In this document: positions 32,013-44,379 of the stretch, piece after piece
Position numbering within the stretch: the stretch's first letter is position 1
Layout of the letters: the number at the start of each line of letters is the position of its first letter
Source: Acanthococcus lagerstroemiae
Taxonomy: Eukaryota; Arthropoda; Insecta; Hemiptera; Eriococcidae
Direction: 5' to 3'
Assembly (NCBI GenBank): GCA_031841125.1
Contig: CM063112.1
Location: 15,092,603 to 15,156,602 of the forward strand
DNA: 64,000 nucleotides
Position numbers and translations under genes: made by a program
Notes under the pieces: generated by a model
The model's database searches: none
Seen by the model: only the letters and a program-made list of their open reading frames with translations
Told to the model about the DNA's origin: nothing

Positions 32013-32202
32013 CAGGGACATAGCAAAGTGGTTTTACTGGAAGGGCAAAAATTGTTAAATTCCCAACTGACTCAACTCAAAATCCCCCCCCTCTCACAAA
32101 AAACCTTCTGACTTGTTGGATTTTCCCAACTTTTGGATCATCTAATAAAATTTTCCAACTCCGGCGTAGGCTTCCCCAGTACCTACCTTATTTCCATCCC
32201 TG
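32013..32202. mobile_element. Probable hAT-like MITE with CAGGGA ends
   Basis: CAGGGACATAGCA at the left and TTTCCATCCCTG at the right are partly inverted, and six of eight flanking bases agree (GAGGGAGG and GTGGAAGG). The interior has a C run and CCAACTTTTGGA-type words also seen at 42,480-42,710. Boundaries are tentative. Confidence 0.45.
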
Positions 32203-32972
32203 GTGGAAGGGAACAGGAGAGATTCTGTCTTCCAAAAGTGACAAAACCGTAAGTAACAAATGAAAGGACATGTGATAGGCTGTCTTCTACTAAACAAATT
32301 TAGAACTGTAGTTGGCAATTTAGCGAATCCGAGTTACCAATCTGACGAAAAAAGTTCACTATAAAAAGTGAATTACTCGTATGTTTTCGAAAATTATAAG
32401 CATAGAAATTGAAGGACAGGGTGGAAGAAGGGCGTACACTGCGCATACACCCTGTTGTCATAAATGCGATGTTTGAAATCCTAAGACCATTTACAATCAT
32501 TTAGTTCGATATTTACTTTACAGACAGCGCTAATGACAATCAGCGATATAATTGTGTCAATTATGTGATCTTCAAACGAAAATGTATTAGATTTATTTCT
32601 TATGGCTTTGAAAGTCGGCGACTTTACAAATCCAATCCATCTTCAAGACTATTTCGATCCACACGCGTATTGTGGCACTTACAGTGGCCAAACGATCCAC
32701 AGCCAGTATGCTAATGCTATAAGTGTCATACTTCAGCAACTTGGGTAGTGCAGTAGGTATGCACAATTGTTTTATGACATAAAGTCAATCTACTGTGTCG
32801 CAACCATTTTGATTTATTTACATGAACTGTTTAAGAAGTACGCGTACGATAATGTTAAGTTTTTTCGCATCTGTTCGCTGTAAGTGCCATGATATTCGAG
32901 TGGGGGTCGAAATAATACTGAAGATGGGTTTTATGAGTGTACTCGTAGTAATCTAAGAACTGATACCCATAC
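32203..32972. other. Unassigned AT-rich DNA
   Basis: No repeat end, RNA or gene could be recognised; frames are short and random-looking. Confidence 0.4.
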
Positions 32973-32974
32973 TA

Positions 32975-33593
32975 CAATTGAGCACCTGACTTCCAAAACG
33001 CGCTTAGTCCAAAAAATCTAAAATCGAGTTTTTAGCGCAATCTGGTGGAGGGAGTTAAAAGGCACCTTTTAGAGTTGGTTTCACTATTTTATCACGACGT
33101 AGAGCCAGCTAAACCTTTCTTTTGTTCTTTTTTATAGTACTGACTTACTTGTTTTTTCAAATTTTATGAATATAAGATTCCTACGACTGTAATACTTGCT
33201 TTTTTCTGTTGGTGGTGGTACAAGGATGTCTGAAGATTGGAGGGAGGGGGAGAACATTGTTCAAGTGTGCCTCGTTCATGGGAATGATCGTCTCTAAGCT
33301 GTATCTTTCGATTTCCGACACTTTCTAGGTCAAGATGTACGAATTTTAAGCTTTTATAGGTTTGCCAAAACGAGCGAAGTCCACGACTTCCCCCACTTTG
33401 CTCTCTCATAGCTTGAAGACTGTTCGCACGCCATCCTTCATACTTGGGTGGTATTAGCACTGATCCTTCCTCTTCCCATCTACGCAACTGAATCAGTGTT
33501 ACCACTTATCGTTCGCGAGTTAGAATGTTTTTTTCGATTTCCCAACATTTCGTTTTTTTGACTAAGCACATTTTGGAAGTCAGGTCCTCAATT
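32975..33593. mobile_element. Inverted-repeat element with about 40-bp TIRs, TA-flanked
   Basis: AATTGAGCACCTGACTTCCA, continuing for 20 more bases, is repeated inverted at 33,554-33,593 with about five mismatches. TA lies just outside both ends, the duplication expected for Tc1/mariner-type elements, but two bases are weak evidence. The 113-codon minus-strand frame inside (33,505-33,164) has no recognisable transposase motif. Confidence 0.65.
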
Positions 33594-33599
33594 TATGAA

Positions 33600-34340
33600 G
33601 TTTATAACCTTTAACCCTTCCCCATCCCCTGAAGGCTACAATTACCACTTTGGGGCAGTCATGACATCAGAAACGAGTTCAGCGGCATTTCTATAAAACT
33701 GCGGAGAGCCTCTCCTCTCGAATGTACATTTTTGCATAAAACATCTAATCGTCCTGCCTGGTCAGTTTCTGCTTTCTGCGTAGCACAATGAGGGCGTCAA
33801 ACAAAGTCTGTCGTCTGCATTCCTACAGTTCCAGTACGTCATTTTTCAAAACCATCTTCTTTTTCATCGTCTCACTCTCATGACTCACTCTCCTTTTTCG
33901 CCCTCGGTCGGCTCGGTAGGACATCAGTCTAGTTCAATTACAGTTTAGATGATTTAGCCCTTGCATTAAGGCTTTCTTCTGCTATTCAGTCAGTTAACAC
34001 ACACCCTTTTTCTACAAGCTCTCTTGTTTTTTCAATTTCAAATGCCCTCGCTGCGGTCCGGACTTAACGCTTCTCGTACAGTTACCAAAAAACCGCAAAA
34101 TAATATCCACATGACAGTGTTTGTTATTTTCGCATGCATGCGCCCTTTTCCATCATGAGAACCACATTTTTCATTTAGACTTCGAAAACGAATTAAGCGC
34201 TTGCCAAATGGCACCCACGTAGCATAATGTGAAATTTTTGGACCCCGTCGCCTTCCAGGTATCACTATTAGGTACATCATTACCAGAAATGAATTCAGCG
34301 GGCCTTAAAACCTGAGAAACTATACCCATGTTGCATTATA
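33600..34340. repeat. Dispersed repeat (copy 1) plus direct short repeats
   Basis: Bases 33,700-34,110 match 49,640-50,050. Shared landmarks in order are CTCTCCTCKCGAATGTA, CTGCGTAGCA, CCTTTTTMSCCCTCGRTCGG and AATGCCCTCGCTGCGGTCCG. Within this locus CATCAGAAACGAGTTCAGCG (33,670) and TACCAGAAATGAATTCAGCG (34,281) are also related. The 410-bp repeat has no clear ends. A retroelement LTR or leader is a possibility. Confidence 0.6.
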
Positions 34341-34544
34341 TAAAAATGTCGAACCCCCGCCCCTTCCCAGGCACAAAGTTGCAGTTAAACTAACATCGAA
34401 CTCAACTTATGTGACCTCTTAGCTCTCGCAACCGGTATTTCGATTTGACCGCACGCGCTCATGAAAGTTGAAAAGTAATAATAGAACATTAGAAATTTTA
34501 TATTGACAAAATATGGAAAATCACAAATTTCAATGGGTGATGAT

Positions 34545-34961
34545 TAAGAGCAGGGGGAAGGAGAGAAACTTCAGAGATGGTAGGTAGTAACGCACAAAAA
34601 TGAAACCAGTTAAGATGGGCTGGATATAAGAATGCTCGATGACCGACTCCCTAAGCAGGCTCTGTATTGAGAGATTGACTAAGGGTGGAGAGCATCTGGC
34701 GGCCAAATGAAGCGCTATAAAGATGTTCTGCATGCATCGCTGAAGAATACCGGAATTCACAAGAACTGAGAGGAGCTATGCAAAGATCGTTCCGCTTGGA
34801 GAGCTACAGCCTACCATAACAACGGCATCTTCGGTCAACACAAGCGGACAAGACCTGGAGACACGCGGAATACGCAGATTGCCTGCCCCCAATGCGGGCG
34901 CCTTATAGGTTCAAGAATCGGAATGGTCAGTCATGAGAGGATGCATAGGCGGCAGCGGTGA
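34545..34961 (+). pseudogene. LINE polyprotein C-terminus with a C2H2 finger, fragment 2
   Basis: Frameshifted plus-strand pieces read RLPKQALYGE, MKRYKDVLHASLKNTGIHKN and FGQHKRTRPGDTRNTQ, and end CPQCGRLIGSRIGMVSHERM followed by His and a stop at 34,959-34,961. It is the same domain order as 30,298-30,690 but a distinct, more decayed copy. It ends about 200 bp before an RTE element. Confidence 0.75.
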
Positions 34962-35179
34962 CGGATGGGTTAAGCTCCGCAGAGAGAAAAAGAGAGCCTG
35001 GGGGGAATTTCCACGGGCCCCCTCTCCTTCCAACTCATTTTGTTCTTTCTTTTGTCAGATAGGAAAAAATTATAAGCTACGGGATAAGGCTGTGATTTGG
35101 TGTACAGTATAGCCGTAAGAACCAAAAAAATGTATGATAGGAGAAATAACACAAAAGGAATAGAGCCCCAACCAGGGAA

Positions 35180-38030
35180 GTGGGCACCTTGGGGCTGTTA
35201 ACCCACAAAGATCCGTCACCCAGACCACAAAACAAAAGAAATGGGGAAACCAAAAATAAAGATAGAAAATACGAGAATTTTGTTCTTTAATTGCCAGGGG
35301 TTAGCGAACGAGAGAAGATTTTTGGAATTGGAAAATTCGTTGGAGGGGCTAAAGTGGGATATAATTAGGATATCAGAAATAAAAAGGAAAGGGGAAAATT
35401 TATCCAAAAGGAGAAATGGTAATTTCTTTTATTATTTTGGATCAACAATAGGGTACAGGGAAGTAGCTTTCTACATCAAGGAGCAGTGGATACCCCACGT
35501 AAAAGAAATAAAGGGTATAAGTGAACGCATAGCAGTACTGAAAATTGAAATAAGTAAAGGAACCAAACTTTTGATAATCCAAGTTTATGCTCATGTACTA
35601 GACTCTTCAGTGGTGGGGAAATCGAAAAGTCTTACGACTAGTTGGGCCAAATTTATGAAAATGAAAGAGTATACTATACAATCGATGCCAAGGTGGGTGA
35701 ACATAGGGGAAATGGAAGAAATTTAGGTAAATATTCTGAAAGAAAAACAAACGAAAAGAGGGGCTGGCTGTTTGGATTAGCTGATAAGTATAATTTAAAA
35801 ACAGCTGGATCGTTCTTCAAAAAGAGTGATACATGGAAGTCACCTACTGGGAGGTCAAAAAATCAAATATTTTGATCAATGAAATGAAAATTGTAATGGA
35901 CGTGGATGTTATTTCAAATTTATACTTCAGCTCAGATCACAGGATGGAGAGATGTAAGTAAAAATTGAATAACGAACATTCCATTACATCAAAGTAAAAG
36001 TGTAAACAAGAGGTATATTATCCCTATTTATTAAATACCACAAGCTTTGAACATATTACAATAAAAATTGGAAACAGCAGTTACCATTGGGAGGATGCAA
36101 ACAAAATACGATAAAACTGAGACTTCCATTAAAGAAATTATGTGGTAATTGGGGAGTCTAAAGATCGAGACACAAACAAATGACAAACTGAGTGTACAAA
36201 CTAGAAACCTTATAGAAAGAAGAATGACACCCAAGAAAAAGAAATTAAAAACTCGAGTAGAAAGTATTGAGCACAGAGATAAACAAGCTAGTCAAAAGGT
36301 AAATGAAAGTAGACATTAGTAAATACGAAACGAAAATGCTAAGAAATGTACTGGAAGAAATATGATTAATAAAAAAGGTTAGAAAAAGCAATTCCAAAGG
36401 GTACTAACATCCTACCCAAAGTCAAAGGTAATAATGGTTTCATATTTGAGAGGGAATACATAGTAAAACGAGCAACGGAATTTCATGAAAGGCTGACAGG
36501 GTATAAGAGGAAGCAACAACTGGGCAAGACATGGAGAAATGGGTATTAAATTTGCAAAATCAGGATGAAGTAGAGCCAATTCTGGAAGATGAGGTTACAG
36601 AAGCTTTAAGGAAACTAAAATTGAATAAAGCAGTAGGCCCAGATAATATTGATAATTGTATTTTGAAGTTATTTTCGGGGAAAATCGCCCAATGTTTGAC
36701 TGATATATTTAACGAAATTCTAATTACCGGAAAAGTCCCTAAACAATGGCTGATCGCTGAAATAATCTTATTATTCAAAAAAAGGTGATAGATCAGAAAT
36801 AAATAATTATCGCCCTATCAGCCTCTCTTCCAATATTTGTAAATTATTTATCAAAATTTTGAAAGCTAGAATATATAAAATTTTGGATTCAGAGCAAACA
36901 ATAAAACAAGCAGATTTCCGAAAAAATGTCAGCACCATTGATCATATCCATACATTAAAGCAAATAATGGAAAAAATTAATCGAATACAACATAGACGTC
37001 CACTTTCTATTCATTGACTTCAATAAGGTGTTCGATTCAGTACACCATGATAAAGCATGGAATGCATTGGCTATACAAGGGGTACATCAGAAAATGATAC
37101 ATGTATTGACCTATCTGTATAAAAATCTGGAAGCATACATAAAACTTAATGAAAAAGGGGAAAACTTCCAATTCATAAAGGAGTCAAACAAGGGGACCTC
37201 CTTTCTCCCAACAGTTTCAATAGTATTCTCTAGCAAATATTTCGCAAGTCAGACAGGGAGGGAGGGGAATCAAAATGAATGGAAAATGGTGCAACAATCT
37301 CAGATTTGCTGATTATATAGTCCTGATACGTAAAACTAATAAAGAGCTGGTGGGGGTGTCAAAGGGCAAGAGAATTGAAGCGCGAATGCCAAAAATCACG
37401 ATTGGAACTGAAATCCCAAAAAACAAAAATATTATCAAAGAATATAAAAACAAATGGAGTATATTTAGATGGGAAGCTAATTTAAAACGTAAAAGACTTC
37501 AAATATTTGGGACAAATACTATCATTTAAAAATAAAATGAGAAAAAAAAATCGAAACAAGGATCGCAAATGCATGGAAAACTTTTTGAGCGCAAAAAATA
37601 TAATGCAAAGGCAAAAGTTCAGTATTGAAACAAAAACCAAAATATTACAAAATTGTGTACTGCCAATTTTAAAATATAGGGCCCAAACATGGACGTTGAC
37701 AAGAAAACAAATACAAAAATATCGGGTAGTTCCAAATTCTACGGCAAGAAGTGTTATGGGTATCTGGTTGAGGGATAAAATTAATATAACAAAAATTAGG
37801 GAAAGAATGGAGATTATAGATACAGGATGTAACATCATTTTAATTTAAATGTGCACGACATATCGTCAGGAAGGTGCAAGATGGCTGGACGAAATTGTAA
37901 AACTTGTGGGTCCTTATTGAGTAAGTACAGTGTAAAAGAGGGGGGAATGGAAACGGGTGACGGACGCCTATGCCTAAAGATGGGCGAATTAATAGGGACT
38001 TACCTGCGTAATTCAAGGCTGTCATAAAAT
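35180..38030 (+). pseudogene. Nearly full-length but inactive RTE-type retrotransposon
   Basis: Endonuclease: ILFFNCQGL and WDIIRISEIKRKGE near 35,275-35,395 are the N-terminal APE-like motifs. AKVGEHRGNGRNLGKY lies near 35,690 and SDHR near 35,935 (catalytic His region). Reverse transcriptase: KLNKAVGPDN near 36,630, INNYRPISL near 36,805, FDSVHHDKAWNAL near 37,030, then NLRFADYIVLI near 37,300. The C-terminal domain has CVLPILKYRAQTWTLTRKQI and ARSVMGIWLRDKINITKI near 37,660-37,800. The catalytic FADD is FADY, and at least six frameshifts or stops interrupt the frame, so it is dead. The 3' end is near 38,030 (ATAAAATAAAATG). This is the most complete element of the family in the window. Confidence 0.88.
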
Positions 38031-38039
38031 AAAATGATG

Positions 38040-40740
38040 TAGCCGTAAGCGTTGAAATTCAGGCTTTTTACGAATATCGGGCCCCCTGAAAGTCCAGGCC
38101 CGAGGTATTTCCTTTCTTTGTCCCCGGGCTCTCGTCAGGGTTGGATGGGTTCCTCGAATCGAGGCCTGACAACGACGATCAGTTGTCAGATACACTTTGC
38201 TGAAAAGCATCTCAACATCACCGGACAGACTGGCTATTTTGCAAAACGCGTCAAAGGAATAAAGAAATCAGTGTTCCAACGTTAAGCATAATAAAATCAG
38301 TGAGGATATTTTGCAAAAATTTTACTGGAAACTGTTGCGGGAATTCAGAAGAATGATCAGTTCGAGGCGAATTTGCTATTTTGATCGGAATTCCTGAGAA
38401 ACGCCTGATCTTTCCCTAAGGTGAGGTTTAAATACCGAAGGTCCTGAGGAATACCTGAGGAACCCAAAGCGAAATCTTGAGGGTTGGCTGCTCTGAAGAG
38501 GCGAAATTATAACTGAATGTGGAGTTATAAGACTGGTAACAGCTCCCTGGAGTCACCTCACTCTTAGTAATTTCTAATTCTGCGCATTATAAGTGTTTTA
38601 ATCTTCGAGATGTTCCCTTCGCGATGTTATGTATATTCATTTTACGAACACCACCCTTCGCTGTTTGTCGTTACACGTGTCCGCAATTCGCAATTTGCTG
38701 CTAAATGGTACACGTTTACAGTGTCATATATATGGAGCTCGAAAGAGATCTCCGGTTTCCGAAGGTACTTTTCGGTGACGAATGAGCGAGTAATAAATTT
38801 CGGTATACGACTCGGCCGGGACCTACGAGAGAAGTCGGCGATTCCATTTGCGAAATCGCTTCTCGTCTCTCGTTATCATCGACGAAATCATCAATTTCTA
38901 CACACGTAGCGGCTACCTCGGTGCTGGATGACCACGCACGATCTAATCGGGTACCCTTTAAATGTGAAAAACATCGGATACTGTGGGCCGGGGTCGTGGC
39001 GGGGCCGCGGCCAGCGGGGTCGGCCGAATGAAAAGCGATAATATCAGGCAATCACCATTCGTGTCGTGGCGACGAAATTCCCACAGCGGAAGTGCGTGGT
39101 CCCAAAATTTGAGCAATAAATTTACGCCGTTAACGAAATTGCCTGGGGTTAGGGAGGCGCGACGGAAATTCGATCATCGTGTTTCATCTGCGAGCCTTCT
39201 TGCGGCTCCGTTCTACCGGGTTCGTCCCTCTGTGGTCTGTCCTGTTTCTTCTCTCATGCTCTACCACATCTTCGCTGCATTCATGTAACTGTTTTGTGTT
39301 TAGCGCCCATTTTGGAAAATAAATGCGTCGAAATTGCGAGCTGAACTTGCCGGGCGTTTTGTGCAGCCGATAGAAACTGACACGCGTGTTGAAAACGACA
39401 AGAACGAGCTGCCAGTGAAAAGTAATTAGAAATGCTCGAGAAAGTTTTGACTTTTCTTATCGTAACCTGTCTTCAGTGGCGAGAATCAAGACTCAGCATC
39501 AGCGGAGTAGCGTTTTGAAAAGCAAGAAATTACAATTAGCAACAGAGAGCTGTTGTCTTGTTGATTCCGACAGCCGCCTGGAATATTACGCAGTTCGAGA
39601 GAAGTGAGAAATTATTCACTGTTTGGCCAAAATTCGCTCCGCCATTCTAGTGGATTAATCTGAAGTTGATACTTGGATGCTGTTCCGAAATCTTATCTTA
39701 TTTTGTATTCGCCGAGCACAAAATCGTTTATTCATTAAGCAGTCGGAGAGACATGTTCCTTAAAATAATTTCCTGCGGAATTTCGGGAGAGAGGGTTGAT
39801 TTTTCGAGCAACGTGTAATGTTAGGCTAACTCCTTGAAAGTTGTAGACGGTAGTTCTGAATATGCGCTGCTGGGCCTTAAAACCAGAGTCTTGTATCAGG
39901 AAGGGTAAACAAAATTCGTGGTGGCTGGCAAACTCGGACGGAGAGGCAGGTATGAATATGGATCTTATGCTTTTCTCGAGGAGAGAAAACCAAGTTGCTA
40001 CTTGTTTTGTCGCCGATATGCCCCCTAATTTACCTTCTCCATGTTTTACGTGAGAATGGTCACAATTCGTTCAGAATGATTCTAATGTTCGTAGGACTCG
40101 TGTTTTGAATCATGTTTGAGTGATCTGGAAGGCAAAGGTAATTGTTAGGCCGCTCTGTGAAAAGGTACCATATCTCGACGAACTTGTTTTTGAGTTTTTG
40201 TTAGAATTTGATAGAACACAAATGTACCTGCATTTCACAATAAAAATCAAGTCTCTAGCTTCAATACAGACTGAAATAAAAGCAGTTCAAGTTTGAAGAT
40301 GAGAAATCTGAATTTTGAGAAAAATGCTGATAAGTTGTGAAACAGGAACGAGAAAGTCCATGTTCCGGCGTCTACTGCGCCAATCCGTCTCACAATATCC
40401 TGCGAACATGTACCAAAACTCCACGTTCTCTCGGCGATAATTATCATGCGCAGCTGTAGTAATAACGCGCGATCAAATGTAAAGAAGATCGATGCGACTT
40501 ATGGTACCTTTTCTCGAACACCAGCCTGATCGTAATTCTTTTGTAAACTTGAGATATCATGCCTCGTTTCCATTGTACATTGTTGCCAGGTCTGTCCAGA
40601 AGCAATTCCCGTTCAAATCCAAAAAAGAGATTTACGACTTGAAAACACGTTTTGTGTTGTGGGACAAAATTCACTTTTCCGATGTAAGATACCTTTCATA
40701 GAGCACCTCGCATTTTACAAAACCCTTTTGATTGAATATG
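38040..40740. other. Unassigned; CpG-richer between about 38,590 and 39,320
   Basis: No protein family was recognised in frames up to about 111 codons. The 38.6-39.3 kb part is CpG-rich (GGGGCCGCGGCC near 39,001) and resembles the islands at 31, 53 and 60 kb. No CpG-rich LTR ends or target duplications were found there. Confidence 0.35.
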
Positions 40741-40744
40741 AAGA

Positions 40745-42910
40745 ACCCACGCTGAAATAGGACAGCCACGAGCTGATAGCTGAGAAAACCCCGAATTAAG
40801 GTTAAAACACGCCAAGTACAGGAGAGAAAACCCGAGTTGAGGTGTGGAAAACCGGAGCTCAGCTGGAAAAATATCTATATAATCATCGAAAACCTATGCT
40901 GAGGACAGAAAACCCGTGTCGGAGTGACAGAAACCTAGTTTGTGTAGGTAAAAACCCAAGCTGAGATAGGAACACTCCGTTGAGTCGTTGAAAAACTTCA
41001 AGTTAAGGTACGAATCCTCGAGGTTCAGATGGGAGAATCCCAAGTGGAAGTTGAAAAAATGAATCGCATTGTCGGAAAAACCCAAGTTCAGCTGGGAAAA
41101 TCTAAATTGATGGGAATAAAATCCGAGTTGAAGCTAGGAAACCCTAGAATATCATCGGAAAATTGAATTTGAGGTGGGAAACCGTGATTTGAAGTACGAT
41201 TCTTCCAACTTAGAAAATTCTAAGTAGAGTACTGAAAACCTAAAACATTGCCAAATCAAACTTGAGGTGAGAAAAACCCATGTTGAGGTTGGAAAAACTC
41301 GCAACATCATCGGAAAAAACCAAATTAAAGTCCGAATACTGCAACTGGAGGCTAAAAAACTATATAACTTTCTCCCCAAAGGTTGAAAAGAGGAACCCCA
41401 AATTGAAGTTGAAAATATCCATAACATCGCCAGAAAGCCAGTAGTGTGGAGGAAAAGTCATAGTTGAAGAAAGAAACCTCCACGTTATGGTGGACTATAC
41501 CAATAAAATCATTGGAAATCCTGTGCTGAGGATAGAAAACCTCTTGTTGGAGTGAAGAAAATTTGATTTGATGTAGGAACGCCCAAATTAAGGTAAGAAA
41601 ACTCATAAAATCGTCGAAAAATTCTAAATTGAGGTATGAAACCTCGGGACTGAGACGGGAGAAGCGCAAGCTGAGGTCAGCAAGTGTGCAACATCGTTGA
41701 AAAGATCAAAATTTATGTGGAAGAGCTAAACTTGACGGAAAACTCTATGTTGAAGTGGAAACCCCTCAATTTAAAGTTAGAACCGTCACAAAATTATTGG
41801 AAAACCCTCAGCTAAGTTAGGAAACGCACAATTTAAAATGAGAAACTTCGTAACATTATTGAAAAATCCCAAGTTGTGGTCGGAAAACGCCCATAACATC
41901 GCCCAGGAAACCTAAGTTTTGAGCTGGAAAAACAGTAATTTGTAGTTAGAAACTTCGTAACACCATTTGAACACTCCAAGTTAAGATGAGAACTGGAGAC
42001 CTTCAAGAGCTGAGAAGAGGAAATCTGCAGTTGCTGTTGAAAGTACACATAACGTCGCTAGCGTCGCCAGGAAAACTTAATCAAAAATTCCCAAGTTGGG
42101 GAAGAAGAAAACCCACAGCATTTTCAAAAAATCCGGGTTTGGATGGAAAAACACTAGTTGACGTGGGTAAAATCAAAGGCGACATGGAAAAAACCCATAG
42201 CATCATCAGGAAACCCAAGTTGAGGTGGGGGACTTCATAACATTACTGAGAAATCCTATGTTGAGATGAGAAAACCCCTATCACCGTTTGAGAAATCCAA
42301 ATTTATTAAATTTTAAAGACATTACCTCCCCTCTTCCTCGACAGGCTATGAAACCTTAATGATAGAGGCGGGGGGAAGGTCGGAAAACTTCAAGTGCGGT
42401 GGAAAAATCACAATCGGAGATTATAAATTTTGTAATACTATTGGAAAACTTAAAAGTTAAGGTGTGACACCATTCCCAAGTATCAATGCAAAAGAAGAAG
42501 TACGTTTTGACTTTGTTGGGTTTTTCCAACTTCTCAACTCAATTCCCGAGTATCAAAGCAAAAAAAAAGGGGAAAACATTTTTTTAAACTTGTTGGATTT
42601 TTCCGACTCGCCTGACTGAAATGGTAAATTTTTCCAACTGCTGAGTGAAAAATTCCTACGGGGAGAGAGGGGGTAAGTTGCCCCTACCCTATCGGTACGT
42701 CCCTATCTTCATGAAAGACCGCCCAAAGTTTAGTATCAAAATACATCCTCAGAAAAACTTGAGTTGTGGGAAATATCCAAGCTGAGGTCAGAAATCACAG
42801 TCTGAGGAGGTGAAAATTCATAGCATCATCCAAGCACTGGGGGTAGAGAATACCACCGTTTCGATAAGAAGACCCAAGTTGTGGTTGGAAAACCCGGAGT
42901 TAAGTCGTGA
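40745..42910. repeat. Long degenerate minisatellite of AAACCCAAGTTGAGGTGGGAA-like units
   Basis: For about 1.7 kb plus a 150-bp tail (42,765-42,910), ~20-bp units resembling AAACCCAAGTTGAGGTGGGA recur with heavy divergence. They often alternate with a second unit like CATAACATCATCGGAAAA, giving a composite of about 40 bp. Roughly 40 or more units can be counted by eye. The segment 42,480-42,710 interrupts it with sequence like the MITE at 32.0 kb, ending CTATCGGTACGTCCCT. Frames of about 100 codons on the minus strand are by-products of the repeat. Confidence 0.8.
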
Positions 42911-42924
42911 ACAAACGTGTGAAA

Positions 42925-43175
42925 CAACTTTGAACGGATCTAAAACCGTCTTCAGTGTGTCTTAGCTGGTCTGAAAGAAGTCTTGAAGAGTCTCAATGGA
43001 TTTCAAAGCTAGAGAAGTCCTAAAGAGCCTTAAATTAGGTCTGGAATAGTCTTCCACGATTTCGGCGGTGTGCTAATGAGTCTTAACGTGTCTGGAAGAG
43101 TGGTAAAGAGTCTAAAACACTACATCCATAGTTTTTAAGACGTCGTGAAAAATCTTGAGCAAGTGTGGAAAAGCC
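42925..43175 (+). repeat. GTCT-type degenerate array, second locus
   Basis: GGTCTGAAAGAAGTCTTGAA, GAGTCTCAATG, AAGAGTCTAAAAC and similar words repeat every 20-30 bp. The stretch around 42,960-43,010 aligns with 6200-6260 (CTGAAAGAAGTCTTAGAGAG), showing these are related arrays, not independent low-complexity DNA. Confidence 0.6.
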
Positions 43176-44379
43176 TTTGAAGGTCTGGAACTGAGCTAAC
43201 AGTATTTGAATCGTTTTTGTCAGCTCTGTGGACAAATTTCTCATACGTCATCATCAAAATTGGCGGAAAATTCTTTTCGTTCCGCTCTAATGAAACCCAA
43301 GCGTGATTCGAATCATTTTCCCGAGGATTTTTCTTGCTCGTAGTTAAATTTTGAGAACTCGCAGGCGCAGACTGCAGGCCAAGCAAAACACGCGTATTTA
43401 CAAATCAAAGCATGAACATAAACTGAATTCTAGCTGTCGAGGATGAATTCGAAAGAAACAGGCAAACCCTAATTGCGTATTCCGGAGAACATATTATTTG
43501 ATATGTATCGTTCTTTTCTAAAACAGCACCATCATGTCCCGCAAACTTATTCTGTTTGGAGCCTTCAAGTTGTAACAAGAAAAGCTTCTCTCGGGAGCGA
43601 TACTGCATTACGTTAGATCGAAAAAGACGAACTTGACAAGAACGGAGAAAAAGAGCGAGCAAGTATATGAAATAAAGATGATACATTTTTTACACGATTC
43701 TGTCACGTTACGCGCAGATAAATGTTAGGAGGGCTTTTTTCCAGCTTCTAGGCCACCAAAAAACGAGACGAAAAAAGATAGCAGCGGAAACTTTGTTGCT
43801 GCCCTTAATGTTGGTAATTTTTCACATAGGGAACATTTGAAAAAAGCCATCTGCGTTTCCTGTAATTCAAATTCGCAAAAGCTGATGTTCAAGCGGAGCT
43901 CTGCGAAATTATTAGTGACCAATCCGTATAACGACTATCAACTCCATCAAAAGCCCTGATTAATAGGCCTTATGTCTTTTCACATGGGCCAGAATAAATC
44001 AAACTAGCCTCGTTTTAACCGACTGCATATTGCATATTAACGTCTCGCCCGAAACCGAAAAAATGAAGAAAAAAAAGTCGATTGAAACATGTGCCATTTT
44101 ACAGACACATTTGATGAGTTACGCCATTGAATGGCGTTCTATGTTAACAATTAAAATAACACTTACTTCGTATTCTATAATCGAGGTCGAAAAGACAGAG
44201 AAGACAGAAACGAGAAAATTAGACAGACGGTGATGAGCTCGCCGTTGGCGATATATGTTGAATCGTGAAAAATAACTGGCGTTAAACCTGATGCTGCGAA
44301 AGAACAATATCAGTATACGTTTTTAACTGATTTTAAAATTAGCTATTGCTAGTGGACTTGACCTATCTGTAGGTATGGG
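43176..44379. other. Unassigned DNA
   Basis: No gene or repeat end was recognised. A minus-strand frame at 43,922-43,725 contains a Cys-x2-Cys pair but no partner histidines. Confidence 0.35.

Noticed and set aside
41352..41669. 105-codon minus-strand frame rich in Phe and Leu
   Set aside because: It is a translation of the degenerate minisatellite; the repeating residues follow the DNA repeat period.
43725..43922. Cys-x2-Cys in a minus-strand frame as a zinc finger
   Set aside because: No histidine pair follows at 12 residues, unlike the finger at 11.3 kb.
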